A stretch of 64,000 nucleotides of DNA from Variovorax sp. SG517 (lineage in GTDB: Bacteria; Pseudomonadota; Gammaproteobacteria; Burkholderiales; Burkholderiaceae_C): positions 62,001 through 126,000 of the forward strand of contig NZ_JABMJG010000014.1 of assembly GCF_013376045.1 (NCBI RefSeq), written 5' to 3'. The number at the start of each line of letters is the position of its first letter. The stretch's first letter is position 1. The notes beneath the pieces were generated by a model, which was not told the origin of the DNA, made no database searches, and saw only the letters and a list, made by a program, of their open reading frames with translations. A program made the position numbers and the translations under genes. Shown in pieces: positions 36,725 to 45,466 of this stretch.

Positions 36725-38116
36725 TCAGGCCGTGTGCGGGTGCCGTGCCGCTTCGTACAGCGTGCGCGCCAGGTCGCGATGCCTGGCCAGCAGCGGTGCC
36801 AGCTCGAGCCCGGTGAATGCACCGCCGCGGATGCGCACCGCGCCGCCGATCACGCTCAGCGACACCGCGCCCGGCGTGCAGAACACCAGCGCCGCCACCG
36901 GGTCGTGCCCCGCGCCCGCGTGCGCGACGCCGCGCATGTCGAAGGCCACGATGTCGGCCGACATGCCGGGCGCAATCGCACCGATGTCGTCGCGGCCCAG
37001 CACCTGCGCGCCGCCCAGCGTGGCGATCTCCAGCGCCTCGCGCGCCGTCATCGCTGCCGGTCCGTAGCCCACGCGCTGCAGCAGCATCGCCTGCCGCGCC
37101 TCGCCCAGCATGTGCGCGCCGTCGTTCGACGCACTGCCGTCCACGCCCAGCCCCACCGGCACGCCCGCGCGGCGCATCGCACCGATGGGCGCGATGCCCG
37201 AGGCCAGCCGCATGTTGGAGCACGGGCAGTGCGCCACGCCCGTGCCGGTGCGACCGAAGAGCGCGATGCCGGCCTCGTCGAGCTTCACGCAGTGCGCATG
37301 CCACACGTCGCGGCCGACCCAGCCCAGGTCTTCGGCGTACTCGGCTGGCGTCATGCTGAACTTCTCGCGCGAGTAGGCGACGTCGTTGTCGTTCTCGGCC
37401 AGGTGCGTGTGCAGCGACACGCCGCGCTCGCGCGCGAGTTCGGCCGACAGGCGCATCAGGTCGCGCGACACCGAGAAAGGCGAGCAGGGCGCGAGCACGA
37501 TGCGGCGCATCGAATGGCGCGAGGCGTCGTGCCAGCGGCCGATGAGCCGCTCGCTGTCGCGCAGGATCGCTTCCTCGGTCTCGACCACTTCATCGGGCGG
37601 CAGCCCGCCGGCGCTGCGGCCCACGCTCATGCTGCCGCGCGCAGCATGGAAGCGCATGCCCATCGCGTCGGCCGCCTCGATCGAATCGTCGAGCCGCGAG
37701 CCGTTGGGAAAGAGATAGAGATGGTCGCTGGTGGTGGTGCAGCCCGAGAGCATCAGCTCGGCCATCGCGGTCTGCGTCGACACGCGGATCATCTCGGGCG
37801 TGATGCGCGCCCACAGCAGGTACAGGTTGGTGAGCCAGCCGAAGAGCTCGGCGTCCTGCGCCTCGGGCACTGCGCGCGTGAGGCTCTGGTACATGTGGTG
37901 ATGTGTGTTGACCAGGCCCGGCATCACCACGTGGCCGCGCATGTCGATGGCTTCGGCGCGGCCGTCGCGCAGGGCTTCGAGGTACGCGATGGGCAGATCG
38001 GCCGTGGGGCCGGCCCAGGCGATCGTGGGGCCGTCGCACACCACGGCGCCGTCGGCGATCTCGCGCCGGGCGGCGTCCATGGTGACGAGGATGTCGGCGT
38101 GTCGGAGGATCAGCAT
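36725..38116 (-). CDS. Amidohydrolase, 8-oxoguanine deaminase-like
   Basis: This 463-residue metal-dependent hydrolase of the TrzA/AtzA/cytosine-deaminase family resembles 8-oxoguanine deaminases, which convert 8-oxoguanine to uric acid. It has the metal-binding NTHHHMY stretch (residues 70-76), a histidine in HTHLAEND near 240, HAHC near 274 and a GVDGSASND stretch near 327. The ATG at 38116 gives the usual short N-terminal beta domain. Related deaminases act on hydroxyatrazine or guanine, so substrate is only a good guess. It lies 55 bases after the 5'-nucleotidase gene in the same direction and may be read from the type II secretion operon. Confidence 0.82.
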   Translation of the reverse strand: MLILRHADILVTMDAARREIADGAVVCDGPTIAWAGPTADLPIAYLEALRDGRAEAIDMRGHVVMPGLVNTHHHMYQSLTRAVPEAQDAELFGWLTNLYLLWARITPEMIRVSTQTAMAELMLSGCTTTSDHLYLFPNGSRLDDSIEAADAMGMRFHAARGSMSVGRSAGGLPPDEVVETEEAILRDSERLIGRWHDASRHSMRRIVLAPCSPFSVSRDLMRLSAELARERGVSLHTHLAENDNDVAYSREKFSMTPAEYAEDLGWVGRDVWHAHCVKLDEAGIALFGRTGTGVAHCPCSNMRLASGIAPIGAMRRAGVPVGLGVDGSASNDGAHMLGEARQAMLLQRVGYGPAAMTAREALEIATLGGAQVLGRDDIGAIAPGMSADIVAFDMRGVAHAGAGHDPVAALVFCTPGAVSLSVIGGAVRIRGGAFTGLELAPLLARHRDLARTLYEAARHPHTA

Positions 38117-38171
38117 GGCGGCATTCTTGCCGTGGCCCGGGTCGCGGGCAAGCGCAAGGCGATGCCGCCGC

Positions 38172-39071
38172 TCAGGACTCGTTGCTGATCCCGCTGCTCA
38201 CATGCCCCGCCGGCACATGCCGCGAGGCCGCATCGACGTGCCCCGTCTGGTCGTCGAAGAAGAAGTCGGGCTCGAACTCGCGCAGGAACTCGCCCTTGGG
38301 CAGGCCGCCGAGGAACATGGCCTCGTCGACGCGGATGTTCCACTTCATCAGCGTGCGGATCGCGCGCTCGTGCGCCGGGGCGCTGCGCGCGGTGACCAGC
38401 GCGGTGCGGATGCGCATCTGCGCGTTGCCTGCCATCTGCAGGCGGTGCAGCGCGGCCAGCAGCGGCTTGAACGGGCCTTCGGGCAGGGGCAGGTCGGCCT
38501 TGCTGAGTTCGTGCGCCTGGAAGGCATCGAGGCCCTGGGCCTGGAACACGCGCTCGGCCTCGTCGGAGAACAGCACCGCGTCGCCGTCGAAGGCGATGCG
38601 CACTTCGTTCGGCCATGCGTCGCTCGCTTTCACCGATTCGACCAGCACGCGCGCGGCCGGAAAGCCGGCGTTGAGCGCCTCGCGCACGTCCTGCGCGTTG
38701 ACCGACAGGAACAGGTGCGCGCGCAGCGGGCGCAGGTAGCCGAAGGGCGGTCGGCCCTGGGTGAACACGCCGCGCTGCAGCTTGATGTCGGCCGCCGCGC
38801 TCGACCTGAAGATGCGCATGCCCGAGACCGGGTCGTTGCGCGACAGGATCACCACCTCCACGCGCTGCACGCCGTCGTCGTTGAAGCGCAGCAGCTTGCG
38901 GATCAGCGAATAGGCGATGCCGGGCGCGGCAGGCACGTCGATGCGGTCGAGCTGCAGCTTCATGTAGCCCTCGTTGTCGCCCGCCTCGAAGACCTTGTTT
39001 TCTTCCTCGAGGTTGAACAGGGCGCGCGAGGAGATCGCGACCACGAGCTTGTCTTCGAGGGTTACTGGCAT
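38172..39071 (-). CDS. 5'-nucleotidase family protein (PF06189)
   Basis: This 299-residue protein belongs to the cytosolic 5'-nucleotidase family PF06189, which removes phosphate from nucleotides. It keeps the family's opening LEDKLVVAISSRALFNLEEE, the VVILSRNDP stretch near residue 73, VRIAFDGDAVLFSDEAERVF near 156 and the closing PDFFFDDQTGHVDAA near 268, whose Asp residues fit metal binding. The start at 39071 is the only ATG that covers the conserved opening. The gene follows gspF by 34 bases on the same strand, so it is likely to be at the end of the type II secretion transcript with the deaminase gene after it. Confidence 0.85.
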   Translation of the reverse strand: MPVTLEDKLVVAISSRALFNLEEENKVFEAGDNEGYMKLQLDRIDVPAAPGIAYSLIRKLLRFNDDGVQRVEVVILSRNDPVSGMRIFRSSAAADIKLQRGVFTQGRPPFGYLRPLRAHLFLSVNAQDVREALNAGFPAARVLVESVKASDAWPNEVRIAFDGDAVLFSDEAERVFQAQGLDAFQAHELSKADLPLPEGPFKPLLAALHRLQMAGNAQMRIRTALVTARSAPAHERAIRTLMKWNIRVDEAMFLGGLPKGEFLREFEPDFFFDDQTGHVDAASRHVPAGHVSSGISNES

Positions 39072-39105
39072 GTCGAGTACGTCCTGCGCTGCGGGCCGGC
39101 CGTCG

Positions 39106-40344
39106 TCACTTGACGAACTGGTTGAGCTGGATGATCGGCAGCATCACCGCCAGCACGATCAGCATCACCACGCCGCCCATCGCCACGATCAGCAGCGGCT
39201 CCAGGATGGTGGCGAGGTGCATCGCGCGGCGCTGGACTTCGGCGCCGAGCTGGTTGGCGGCGCGCTGCAGCATCAGCGGCAGGGTGCCGGTCTGCTCGCC
39301 GAGGCGCGCGAACATCGACACCAGGCCCGGAAAGCGTTTCTTCTGCGCCAGCGCCGAGGCCAGCGGCGCGCCTTCGCGCACCAGCACCAGCGCGTCGAGC
39401 GCGTCGGCGCGCATCGCGCGGTTGCCCAGCGTCTCTGAAGCGGCCTGCAGCGCGCGCAGGATCGGCACGCCGGCGGTGGCCAGCATGGCGAGCGTGCTCG
39501 CGAAGCGCGCTGCGTTGTAGCCGCGCGAGAGCTTGCCCACCAGCGGCAGCTTGAGCCAGGCCGCATCGAACTTCAGGCGCAGCGCCTCCTGCGCCAGCGC
39601 GAGCCGTGCGCCGACGGCCGCGAGCACCACGGCGGCCAGCATCCACCAGCCGTAGTTGCGCACGCCGGCGCTCAGCGACAGCATCACCGTGGTGAGGAAA
39701 GGCAGCGAGCGCTTGGTGCCCGCGAACACCTGTGCCACCTGAGGCACCACGTAGCTCACGAGGAAGATCACGATCACGATCGCCACCAGCGTGACGATGG
39801 CCGGATACAGCGCCGCGCCGATCAGCTTCTGCTGCAGCGCCTGGCGCTCCTCGAGGTCGTCGGCGAGGCGGTCGAGCACGAGGCCCAGGTTGCCGCTCTG
39901 CTCGCCGGCGCCGATCACGGCCGTGTAGATGGGCGAGAACTCGCGCGGATGCGCCGACAGCGCCCGCGCGAACGGCGAGCCCGCGTTGACTTCGGCGCGC
40001 AGCGAGGCGACGAGGTTGCGCTGCTGGTCGGATTCGGCCTCGTCGGTCAGCGCGGTGAGCGCGCGTTCCAGCGGCAGGCCAGAAGAGACGAGCCCCGCGA
40101 GCTGCCGCGTCCACACCGCGAGCCCGGTCGAATTGAAGACGCGCTTGCCGCCACCCAGCCAGCGACTGAGCACACTGCGCTGGCCGGTGCCGTTGACGTG
40201 GTCGCTGCCCACCGGCTTGACCGACAGCGGAATGAGCGCCTGCGCCCGCAGCAGGCTGCGCGCGCTGCGTGCGGTGTCTGCCTCCAGCACGCCTTCGCGC
40301 GACTGGCCGCTGGCGTCGATGGCTTCGAATGCGTAGGCGGGCAT
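39106..40344 (-). CDS. gspF: Type II secretion inner-membrane protein GspF
   Basis: GspF is the integral membrane platform protein of the type II secretion system, contacting the ATPase GspE and the pseudopilus. The 412-residue protein has the duplicated T2SSF domain, with membrane segments near residues 175-195, 225-245 and 380-405 and the FARLGEQTGTLPLML stretch near residue 345. The start at 40344 opens as MPAYAFEAIDASGQSREG, the usual GspF beginning. It follows gspE by 9 bases. It is the last core secretion gene in this direction; the nucleotidase gene comes next. Confidence 0.93.
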   Translation of the reverse strand: MPAYAFEAIDASGQSREGVLEADTARSARSLLRAQALIPLSVKPVGSDHVNGTGQRSVLSRWLGGGKRVFNSTGLAVWTRQLAGLVSSGLPLERALTALTDEAESDQQRNLVASLRAEVNAGSPFARALSAHPREFSPIYTAVIGAGEQSGNLGLVLDRLADDLEERQALQQKLIGAALYPAIVTLVAIVIVIFLVSYVVPQVAQVFAGTKRSLPFLTTVMLSLSAGVRNYGWWMLAAVVLAAVGARLALAQEALRLKFDAAWLKLPLVGKLSRGYNAARFASTLAMLATAGVPILRALQAASETLGNRAMRADALDALVLVREGAPLASALAQKKRFPGLVSMFARLGEQTGTLPLMLQRAANQLGAEVQRRAMHLATILEPLLIVAMGGVVMLIVLAVMLPIIQLNQFVK

Positions 40345-40353
40345 CTCGGCTCG

Positions 40354-41751
40354 TCAGTCGCGGGTGACGCGCAGCAGCTCGGCGCGAGAGGTGATGCCGG
40401 CCTGCACCAGCCGCTCGCCGTCTTCGCGCATCAGGCGCAGGCCGCCGCGCGCACCGGCCTGCAGCAGTTCGCTTTCGGCCGCCTTGCCGTGGATCAGGCC
40501 CTGCACGGTCTCGTCCGCCACCAGCAGTTCGAAGATGCCGGTGCGGCCCTGGTAGCCGGTCTGGCCGCAGGCCTCGCAGCCCGCTCCGCCGCACGAGGTG
40601 CAGACCTTGCGCACGAGGCGTTGGGCGAGCACGCCCAGCAGCGACGAGCTCAGCAGGAAAGGCTCCACGCCCATGTCGGTCAGGCGCGTGACGGCGCTGA
40701 CCGAATCGTTCGTGTGCAGCGTGGCCAGCACCAGGTGGCCGGTCAGCGAGGCCTGGATGGCGATCTGCGCGGTCTCGAAGTCACGGATTTCGCCGATCAT
40801 GATCACGTCCGGGTCCTGCCGCAGGATGGCGCGCAGGGCCTTGGCGAAGGTGAGCTCGATCTTGGCGTTGATCTGCGTCTGGCCCACGCCCGGCAGCTCG
40901 TACTCGATGGGGTCTTCCACCGTCATGATGTTGCTGCGGCTCGCGTCGAGCCGGGCCAGCGCGGCGTACAGCGTGGTGGTCTTGCCCGAGCCCGTGGGCC
41001 CGGTCACGAGGATGATGCCGTGCGGCTGCGCGATGAGCTTCTCGAAGCGCTCCAGCGTGTCGCCCTGCATGCCCACCGATTCGAGTGTGAGCTTCGATTC
41101 GCTCTTGTCCAGCAGACGCAGCACCGCGCGTTCGCCGTGCGCGCTGGGCAGCGTCGACACCCGCACGTCGACCGCGCGCGTGCCGATGCGCAGCGAGATG
41201 CGCCCGTCCTGCGGCAGCCGCTTCTCGGAGATGTCGAGGTCGGCCATGATCTTCAGCCGCGAGATCAGCGCGGCGTGCAGCGCGCGGTTGGGCTGCACCA
41301 CCTCGCGCAGCGTGCCGTCGATGCGAAAGCGCACGGACGAGGTGCGCTCGTAGGGCTCGATGTGGATGTCGCTGGCACCGTCGCGCGCGGCCTGCGTGAG
41401 CAGCGCGTTCAGCATGCGGATGATGGGCGCGTCGCCCGCGCTCTCCAGCAGGTCTTCGACCGCCGGCAGCTCCTGCATCATGCGCGAGAGGTCGGCGTCG
41501 CTCTGCACTTCGCTCACCACCGCGGCTGCGCTCGACTCGCCCTGCGCGTAGGCCGCGCTGATGCGCTGCGCCAGCGGGCCGTCGGCCAGCACCTCGAAGG
41601 CCTGCACGCCGTATTTGCGCGAAACCTCGCCGACCGCGCTGCGCGCCGGGTTGGGCGACATCCACAGCGTGTAGCGGCCGTCGTCGGTCTCCTCCAGCAA
41701 CAGCTGCTGGCTGCGTGCGAAGGCGTAGGGCAGGGGGTAGCGCATGGACAT
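40354..41751 (-). CDS. gspE: Type II secretion ATPase GspE
   Basis: GspE is the cytoplasmic hexameric ATPase that powers pseudopilus assembly. The 465-residue protein has the N1E-type region, Walker A GPTGSGKTTT near residue 241, an Asp box and a Walker B region with PDVIMIGEIRDFETA, and the zinc-binding cysteine cluster CTSCGGAGCEAC near residue 383 followed by GYQGRTGIFELL. The N-terminal part is shorter than in enterobacterial GspE, but close to what other betaproteobacteria show. The start at 41751 (MSMRYPLPYAF) is 10 bases after gspD; an ATG two codons later is an alternative. Confidence 0.93.
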   Translation of the reverse strand: MSMRYPLPYAFARSQQLLLEETDDGRYTLWMSPNPARSAVGEVSRKYGVQAFEVLADGPLAQRISAAYAQGESSAAAVVSEVQSDADLSRMMQELPAVEDLLESAGDAPIIRMLNALLTQAARDGASDIHIEPYERTSSVRFRIDGTLREVVQPNRALHAALISRLKIMADLDISEKRLPQDGRISLRIGTRAVDVRVSTLPSAHGERAVLRLLDKSESKLTLESVGMQGDTLERFEKLIAQPHGIILVTGPTGSGKTTTLYAALARLDASRSNIMTVEDPIEYELPGVGQTQINAKIELTFAKALRAILRQDPDVIMIGEIRDFETAQIAIQASLTGHLVLATLHTNDSVSAVTRLTDMGVEPFLLSSSLLGVLAQRLVRKVCTSCGGAGCEACGQTGYQGRTGIFELLVADETVQGLIHGKAAESELLQAGARGGLRLMREDGERLVQAGITSRAELLRVTRD

Positions 41752-41761
41752 CAGGGCAGTA

Positions 41762-44092
41762 TCAAGGCATTTCCCGCGAGCTCACCGGGTCGGCCGTGGG
41801 GGGCAGGGCGCCGCGCAAGGGGCTCGGCGCGAGCTTGCGGGTGTCCGCGGCGGGCTGCGGCGGCGGGATCAGCTGGGTGCCTTCGAGGCGCGAGCCGCCG
41901 CGCGCGGAGGTGGTGGCCGACGGAGCCGCCGACGCAGGCGCCAGTGCGCGCGGCGGCGGTGCGATCTCGGGCAGGATGTTCGAGCCGCTCACGCCGCGCA
42001 GCATCACGTTGGAAGTGTCGGGCTGCGTGCGCTGCTGCATGCCGCGGATCTCGTCGTAGCGGTCGTACGCGAAGGCTTCGGTGGTGCCCGCATCGCGCAT
42101 CACCGCCGGACGCAGGAACATCATGAGATTGACCTTCTCGCGCGTGCGGGCCTGACTCTTGAAGAGGTTGCCGAGCACCGGGATGTCGCCGGCAAGCGGC
42201 ACCTTCTCGACGGTGTTGTTGTAGGTGTCCGACAGCAGGCCGCCGAGCATGACCAGTCCGCCGTCTTCCACCAGCACGCTCGATTCGATCGAGCGCTTGT
42301 TGGTGGTGGGGCCGTTCTGGTTGTTGACGGTGTTCGCATCGACCGTGGAGGTCTCCTGGAAGATCGTCAGCTTGACGGTGCCGTTCTCGTTGATGGTCGG
42401 TCGCACGCGCAGCGTGAGGCCGACGTCCTTGCGCTCGACGGTGGTGAACGGGTTGACGCCAACCGAGCCCGAGGTGCTGGCGTACTGGCCGGTCACGAAG
42501 GGCACGTTCTGGCCGATCACGATCTTGGCTTCTTCGTTGTCCAGCGTCAGCAGGTTGGGCTTGGACAGCACGTTGGCGTCCTTGTCGCTGTCGAAGAAGC
42601 TGGCGATCGCGCCCAGGATGTACTGGCCGCCGATCTTGCCGGCAATGCCGAGGTTCGCACCCGGCGTGATCGCCCCCGCCACGCCGGCGGCGTTGCGCGT
42701 GGCCAGCGCCTGGGTCAGCGTGAGCAGATTGGCGCCGGCCACCGAGGAGTTGGTGCCGATCACCGCGTTGCTGCCCAGCGCGCTCTGCCATTGCACGCCG
42801 AACTTCGCGGCGGCCGTGTCGCTCACCTCGACGATCAGCGCCTCGATCATGACCTGCGCGCGCCGGCCGTCGAGCCTGTCGATCACCGCGCGCATCTGGC
42901 GGTACTGCGGCTCGGGCGCGGTGATGATCAGCGAGTTGGTCGACGGGTCAGCCTGGATCTGGCCGCCGGTGGACGGCTGGTTGGCGTTGTTCAGCGGTGC
43001 GCTGGCGGCGGCCGAGACGCCCGACTGGCCGCTGTTGTTCAGGTTCACCTGCATCGCCTGCGGCGCGCTCTGCTGCGGCACGGCGCTGGCCGTGGCGCCC
43101 GGCGTTCCCGGCGTCGTATTCAGCTGGTTGGCCGCCATCGCAGCGCGCAGCGTGGACGCGAGGCGCACGGCATCGGCGTTCTTCAGGTAGACCACGTAGA
43201 TGTTGCCGGCCGCGCCGTTGCTGCTCTCGGCGGCGGGGCGGTCGAGCTTGTCGACCAGCGTGCGGATCAGCGCCACGCGCGCCGGGTTGGCCGCGCGGAT
43301 GATCAGCGAGTTGCTGCGCGGATCGGCCATGAGCGTGGTGCGGAACGACGCATCGGCCGCACCGGGGGACGCCGGCGCGCCGGGCGCGCCCGAGCCGCCG
43401 CCGTCCACCAGCCGCTGCACCAGCGGCACCATGTCGGTGGCCACCGAATGCTTGAGCTGGATGATCTCGATGTCGGAGGCGTTCGGCACGTCGAGCGACG
43501 CGATGATGCGCGCCAGCCGGCGCATGTTGTCCGCGTAGTCGGTGATCACGAGCGAGTTGTTGCCCGGGTTCACGTTGATGGTGTTGTTCGGCGGGATCAG
43601 CGGGCGCAGCACCGGCAGCAGGTTGTTCGGCGACTCGTAGTTGAGGCGGAAGATCTGCGTGACGATCTGGTTGCTGCCGCTGGACGCCGTGGCGCCGATG
43701 GAGGTGTTGACGGTGCTGCTCTGCAGCTTGGCGTCGGCTTCGGGAACCACCTTGTAGAGGCCGTCGGCCTCCACCACCGCGAAGCCCTGCAGGCGCAGCG
43801 CCGAGGCGAACTGGTTGAAGGCCGCCGCCGGCTGGATCGCGCGGTCGGTGACCAGGTTCATCGTGCCTTTCACCCGCGGGTCGACCACCACGTCGCGGCC
43901 GGTGACCACCGCCATGGTGCGGGCCACGGCCTCGATGTCGGCATTGGAGAAGTTCAGCGTGATCGGCTCGCCGCGGCGCGGCGCGTCGCCGGTCTGCGCG
44001 AACGCGGCGGGCGCGCCCTGCAGGAACGTGGCGGCGATCAGCACGCGCACGGCAAGCGCGACGGTGCCGGTCGAAAACAGTGGCTTCATCAT
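41762..44092 (-). CDS. gspD: Type II secretion outer-membrane secretin GspD
   Basis: GspD forms the outer-membrane channel of the type II system. The 776-residue protein has a signal peptide (cleavage near AFAQTG), repeated N domains (about residues 40-390, with DYADNMRRLARIIASLD and Gly/Ser/Ala-rich linkers) and a C-terminal secretin domain with VPFVTGQ near residue 550 and LVEDGGLVMLGGLLSD near 620. The first Met is at 44092; the second codon is also ATG. The frame is open far upstream over gspN as a shadow. The gap to gspN is only 5 bases. The protein ends with a Pro/Ala-rich tail, and no separate pilotin gene is seen here. Confidence 0.92.
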   Translation of the reverse strand: MMKPLFSTGTVALAVRVLIAATFLQGAPAAFAQTGDAPRRGEPITLNFSNADIEAVARTMAVVTGRDVVVDPRVKGTMNLVTDRAIQPAAAFNQFASALRLQGFAVVEADGLYKVVPEADAKLQSSTVNTSIGATASSGSNQIVTQIFRLNYESPNNLLPVLRPLIPPNNTINVNPGNNSLVITDYADNMRRLARIIASLDVPNASDIEIIQLKHSVATDMVPLVQRLVDGGGSGAPGAPASPGAADASFRTTLMADPRSNSLIIRAANPARVALIRTLVDKLDRPAAESSNGAAGNIYVVYLKNADAVRLASTLRAAMAANQLNTTPGTPGATASAVPQQSAPQAMQVNLNNSGQSGVSAAASAPLNNANQPSTGGQIQADPSTNSLIITAPEPQYRQMRAVIDRLDGRRAQVMIEALIVEVSDTAAAKFGVQWQSALGSNAVIGTNSSVAGANLLTLTQALATRNAAGVAGAITPGANLGIAGKIGGQYILGAIASFFDSDKDANVLSKPNLLTLDNEEAKIVIGQNVPFVTGQYASTSGSVGVNPFTTVERKDVGLTLRVRPTINENGTVKLTIFQETSTVDANTVNNQNGPTTNKRSIESSVLVEDGGLVMLGGLLSDTYNNTVEKVPLAGDIPVLGNLFKSQARTREKVNLMMFLRPAVMRDAGTTEAFAYDRYDEIRGMQQRTQPDTSNVMLRGVSGSNILPEIAPPPRALAPASAAPSATTSARGGSRLEGTQLIPPPQPAADTRKLAPSPLRGALPPTADPVSSREMP

Positions 44093-44097
44093 GAGGA

Positions 44098-44898
44098 TCA
44101 ACCCAGGGTGATGATCGAACGCGCGTTGTCGCGCCGCCCGATGATGTTCAACAAATTGGAAAGTGCGTCTTCGCGGCCGGGCGCGGCACTGGCTTCGCCG
44201 TTGAAGCGGAAGGAGGTGCCGGTCCAGCTGCCGCTGCCGTTGAGCTCGAGACTGCCCTCGCGTGTGCTCAGCAGCAGCGTGGGACGGCTGCCGCCTTCGA
44301 GCGTGAGGCGGTAGCTGCCCATCGGCCGCAGCGTCGAGAGGCTGGAGGAGACGTCGGTGGCGTCGAGCGTGGCCTGGCCGGCGATGCGCAGCGCGGGGCC
44401 GTCCCACTGCATGGCGAAGGCCTTGGTGGAGAGGTCGAGCGCGCCTTCGAGCTTGAGCGTGTTCCATGGCGCGCCCAGGCCCATGAGCAGGGTGGCGGGC
44501 CAGCGCGAGCGGCTGTCCTGCCATGCGACCAGCATGCCGCCGGCGCGCGGGCTGGCCTTGAGTTCGAGCGGCTGCGCGGCGCAGCACGGCAGGTCGAGGC
44601 TGGCGGAGATGCCGCTGAAGCCGGGGCGCATGCGCCAGTGCACCAGGCCGGGCAGCGACACCGCCTGCGTGCCGCCCGCGCCGCTTGCAAAGACCACGGC
44701 GGCGGTGCCGTTCCAGACGGTGCCGCGCGGGTTGGCCAGCACCAGGCGGCCCTGGCTCCAGCTCGACAGCGCCGCCGACAGCCAGCGCGCCGGCGCGAAC
44801 AGCACCACTGCCGCCAGCACGCCGGCGAGGGCGCCGAGCAGCGCCCAACGCCAGCCGCGGCGCGGTCGGGCTTGGGGGATGGGGGTGCTGCTCAGCAT
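44098..44898 (-). CDS. gspN: Type II secretion protein GspN
   Basis: GspN is an accessory inner-membrane protein found in many type II systems, with one N-terminal membrane helix and a periplasmic domain. This 266-residue protein has a helix at about residues 16-36 (ALLGALAGVLAAVVLF) and a periplasmic part with the family stretch LVLANPRGTVWNGTAAVVF near residue 50. I placed the start at the ATG at 44898 (MLSSTPIPQ), since the earlier open frame reads over gspM. It lies 19 bases after gspM and 5 bases before gspD. The role is less certain than for core components. Confidence 0.85.
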   Translation of the reverse strand: MLSSTPIPQARPRRGWRWALLGALAGVLAAVVLFAPARWLSAALSSWSQGRLVLANPRGTVWNGTAAVVFASGAGGTQAVSLPGLVHWRMRPGFSGISASLDLPCCAAQPLELKASPRAGGMLVAWQDSRSRWPATLLMGLGAPWNTLKLEGALDLSTKAFAMQWDGPALRIAGQATLDATDVSSSLSTLRPMGSYRLTLEGGSRPTLLLSTREGSLELNGSGSWTGTSFRFNGEASAAPGREDALSNLLNIIGRRDNARSIITLG

Positions 44899-44917
44899 GC
44901 GGGGCGCTTGTTGCTGT

Positions 44918-45466
44918 TCATCGCGCCGCGGGCAGCGCCATGACCACGGTGCCGTCCCAGCGCACCGGCGGCGTCTTCGGCGCATCCTTCGCGCCAGGTG
45001 CCGACGGTGCCGGTGTCGAGGCCGGTGCGCGGGTCAGATGGACTTCGCGCGGCACCGCGTGCGCATTGCCGCGCGCCTGGCCGAGCCATTGGGCGACGGT
45101 CGCGGCGGGCGCTGCACGCAGCGAGACGGTGGCGGCGCCGTCGCCGCCGGATGCCATGAGCTGCGCGTTGCTGCTGCCCAGGCCTTCGCGCACGGAGGTC
45201 TCGAGCGCGCGCATCGCGTCGTCGCGGTTCAGGCGGGGCTGCGATTGCAGGGCCTTCGCGCGGGCCTGCAGCGTGGCCATCTGCTGCAGCTGCGCATCGA
45301 GCTGCGCGTGCTCGGCCGGTGCCGCCGACAGCGTGCGCAGCGCGGGAGCGAGCGCTATCCACCACAGCAGCGCCAGCGCCACGAGCGCGGCGGCGGCGTA
45401 GACCATGCGGCGCTCGCGCGCTTCCAGGGTGGCCCAGCGGGCCTTGAGCTGTTCGCTGAAATTCAT
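44918..45466 (-). CDS. gspM: Type II secretion protein GspM
   Basis: GspM is an inner-membrane platform protein that pairs with GspL. The 182-residue protein has a short cytoplasmic start (NFSEQLKARWATLEARERRM), one membrane helix at about residues 22-42 (VYAAAALVALALLWWIALAPA) and a periplasmic helical then beta domain, ending in a Pro/Ala-rich linker and RWDGTVVMALPAAR. It overlaps gspL by four bases, as usual for this pair. The ATG at 45466 is the only sensible start; the longer frame is a shadow of gspL. Confidence 0.9.
   Translation of the reverse strand: MNFSEQLKARWATLEARERRMVYAAAALVALALLWWIALAPALRTLSAAPAEHAQLDAQLQQMATLQARAKALQSQPRLNRDDAMRALETSVREGLGSSNAQLMASGGDGAATVSLRAAPAATVAQWLGQARGNAHAVPREVHLTRAPASTPAPSAPGAKDAPKTPPVRWDGTVVMALPAAR

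Noticed and set aside
33779..38188. A plus-strand open frame of 1469 codons across the cytochrome, lipoxygenase and amidohydrolase genes
   Set aside because: It is a shadow of high-GC codons. It overlaps three genes with recognisable active sites in other frames, has no family features and is dominated by Arg, Ala, Gly and His.
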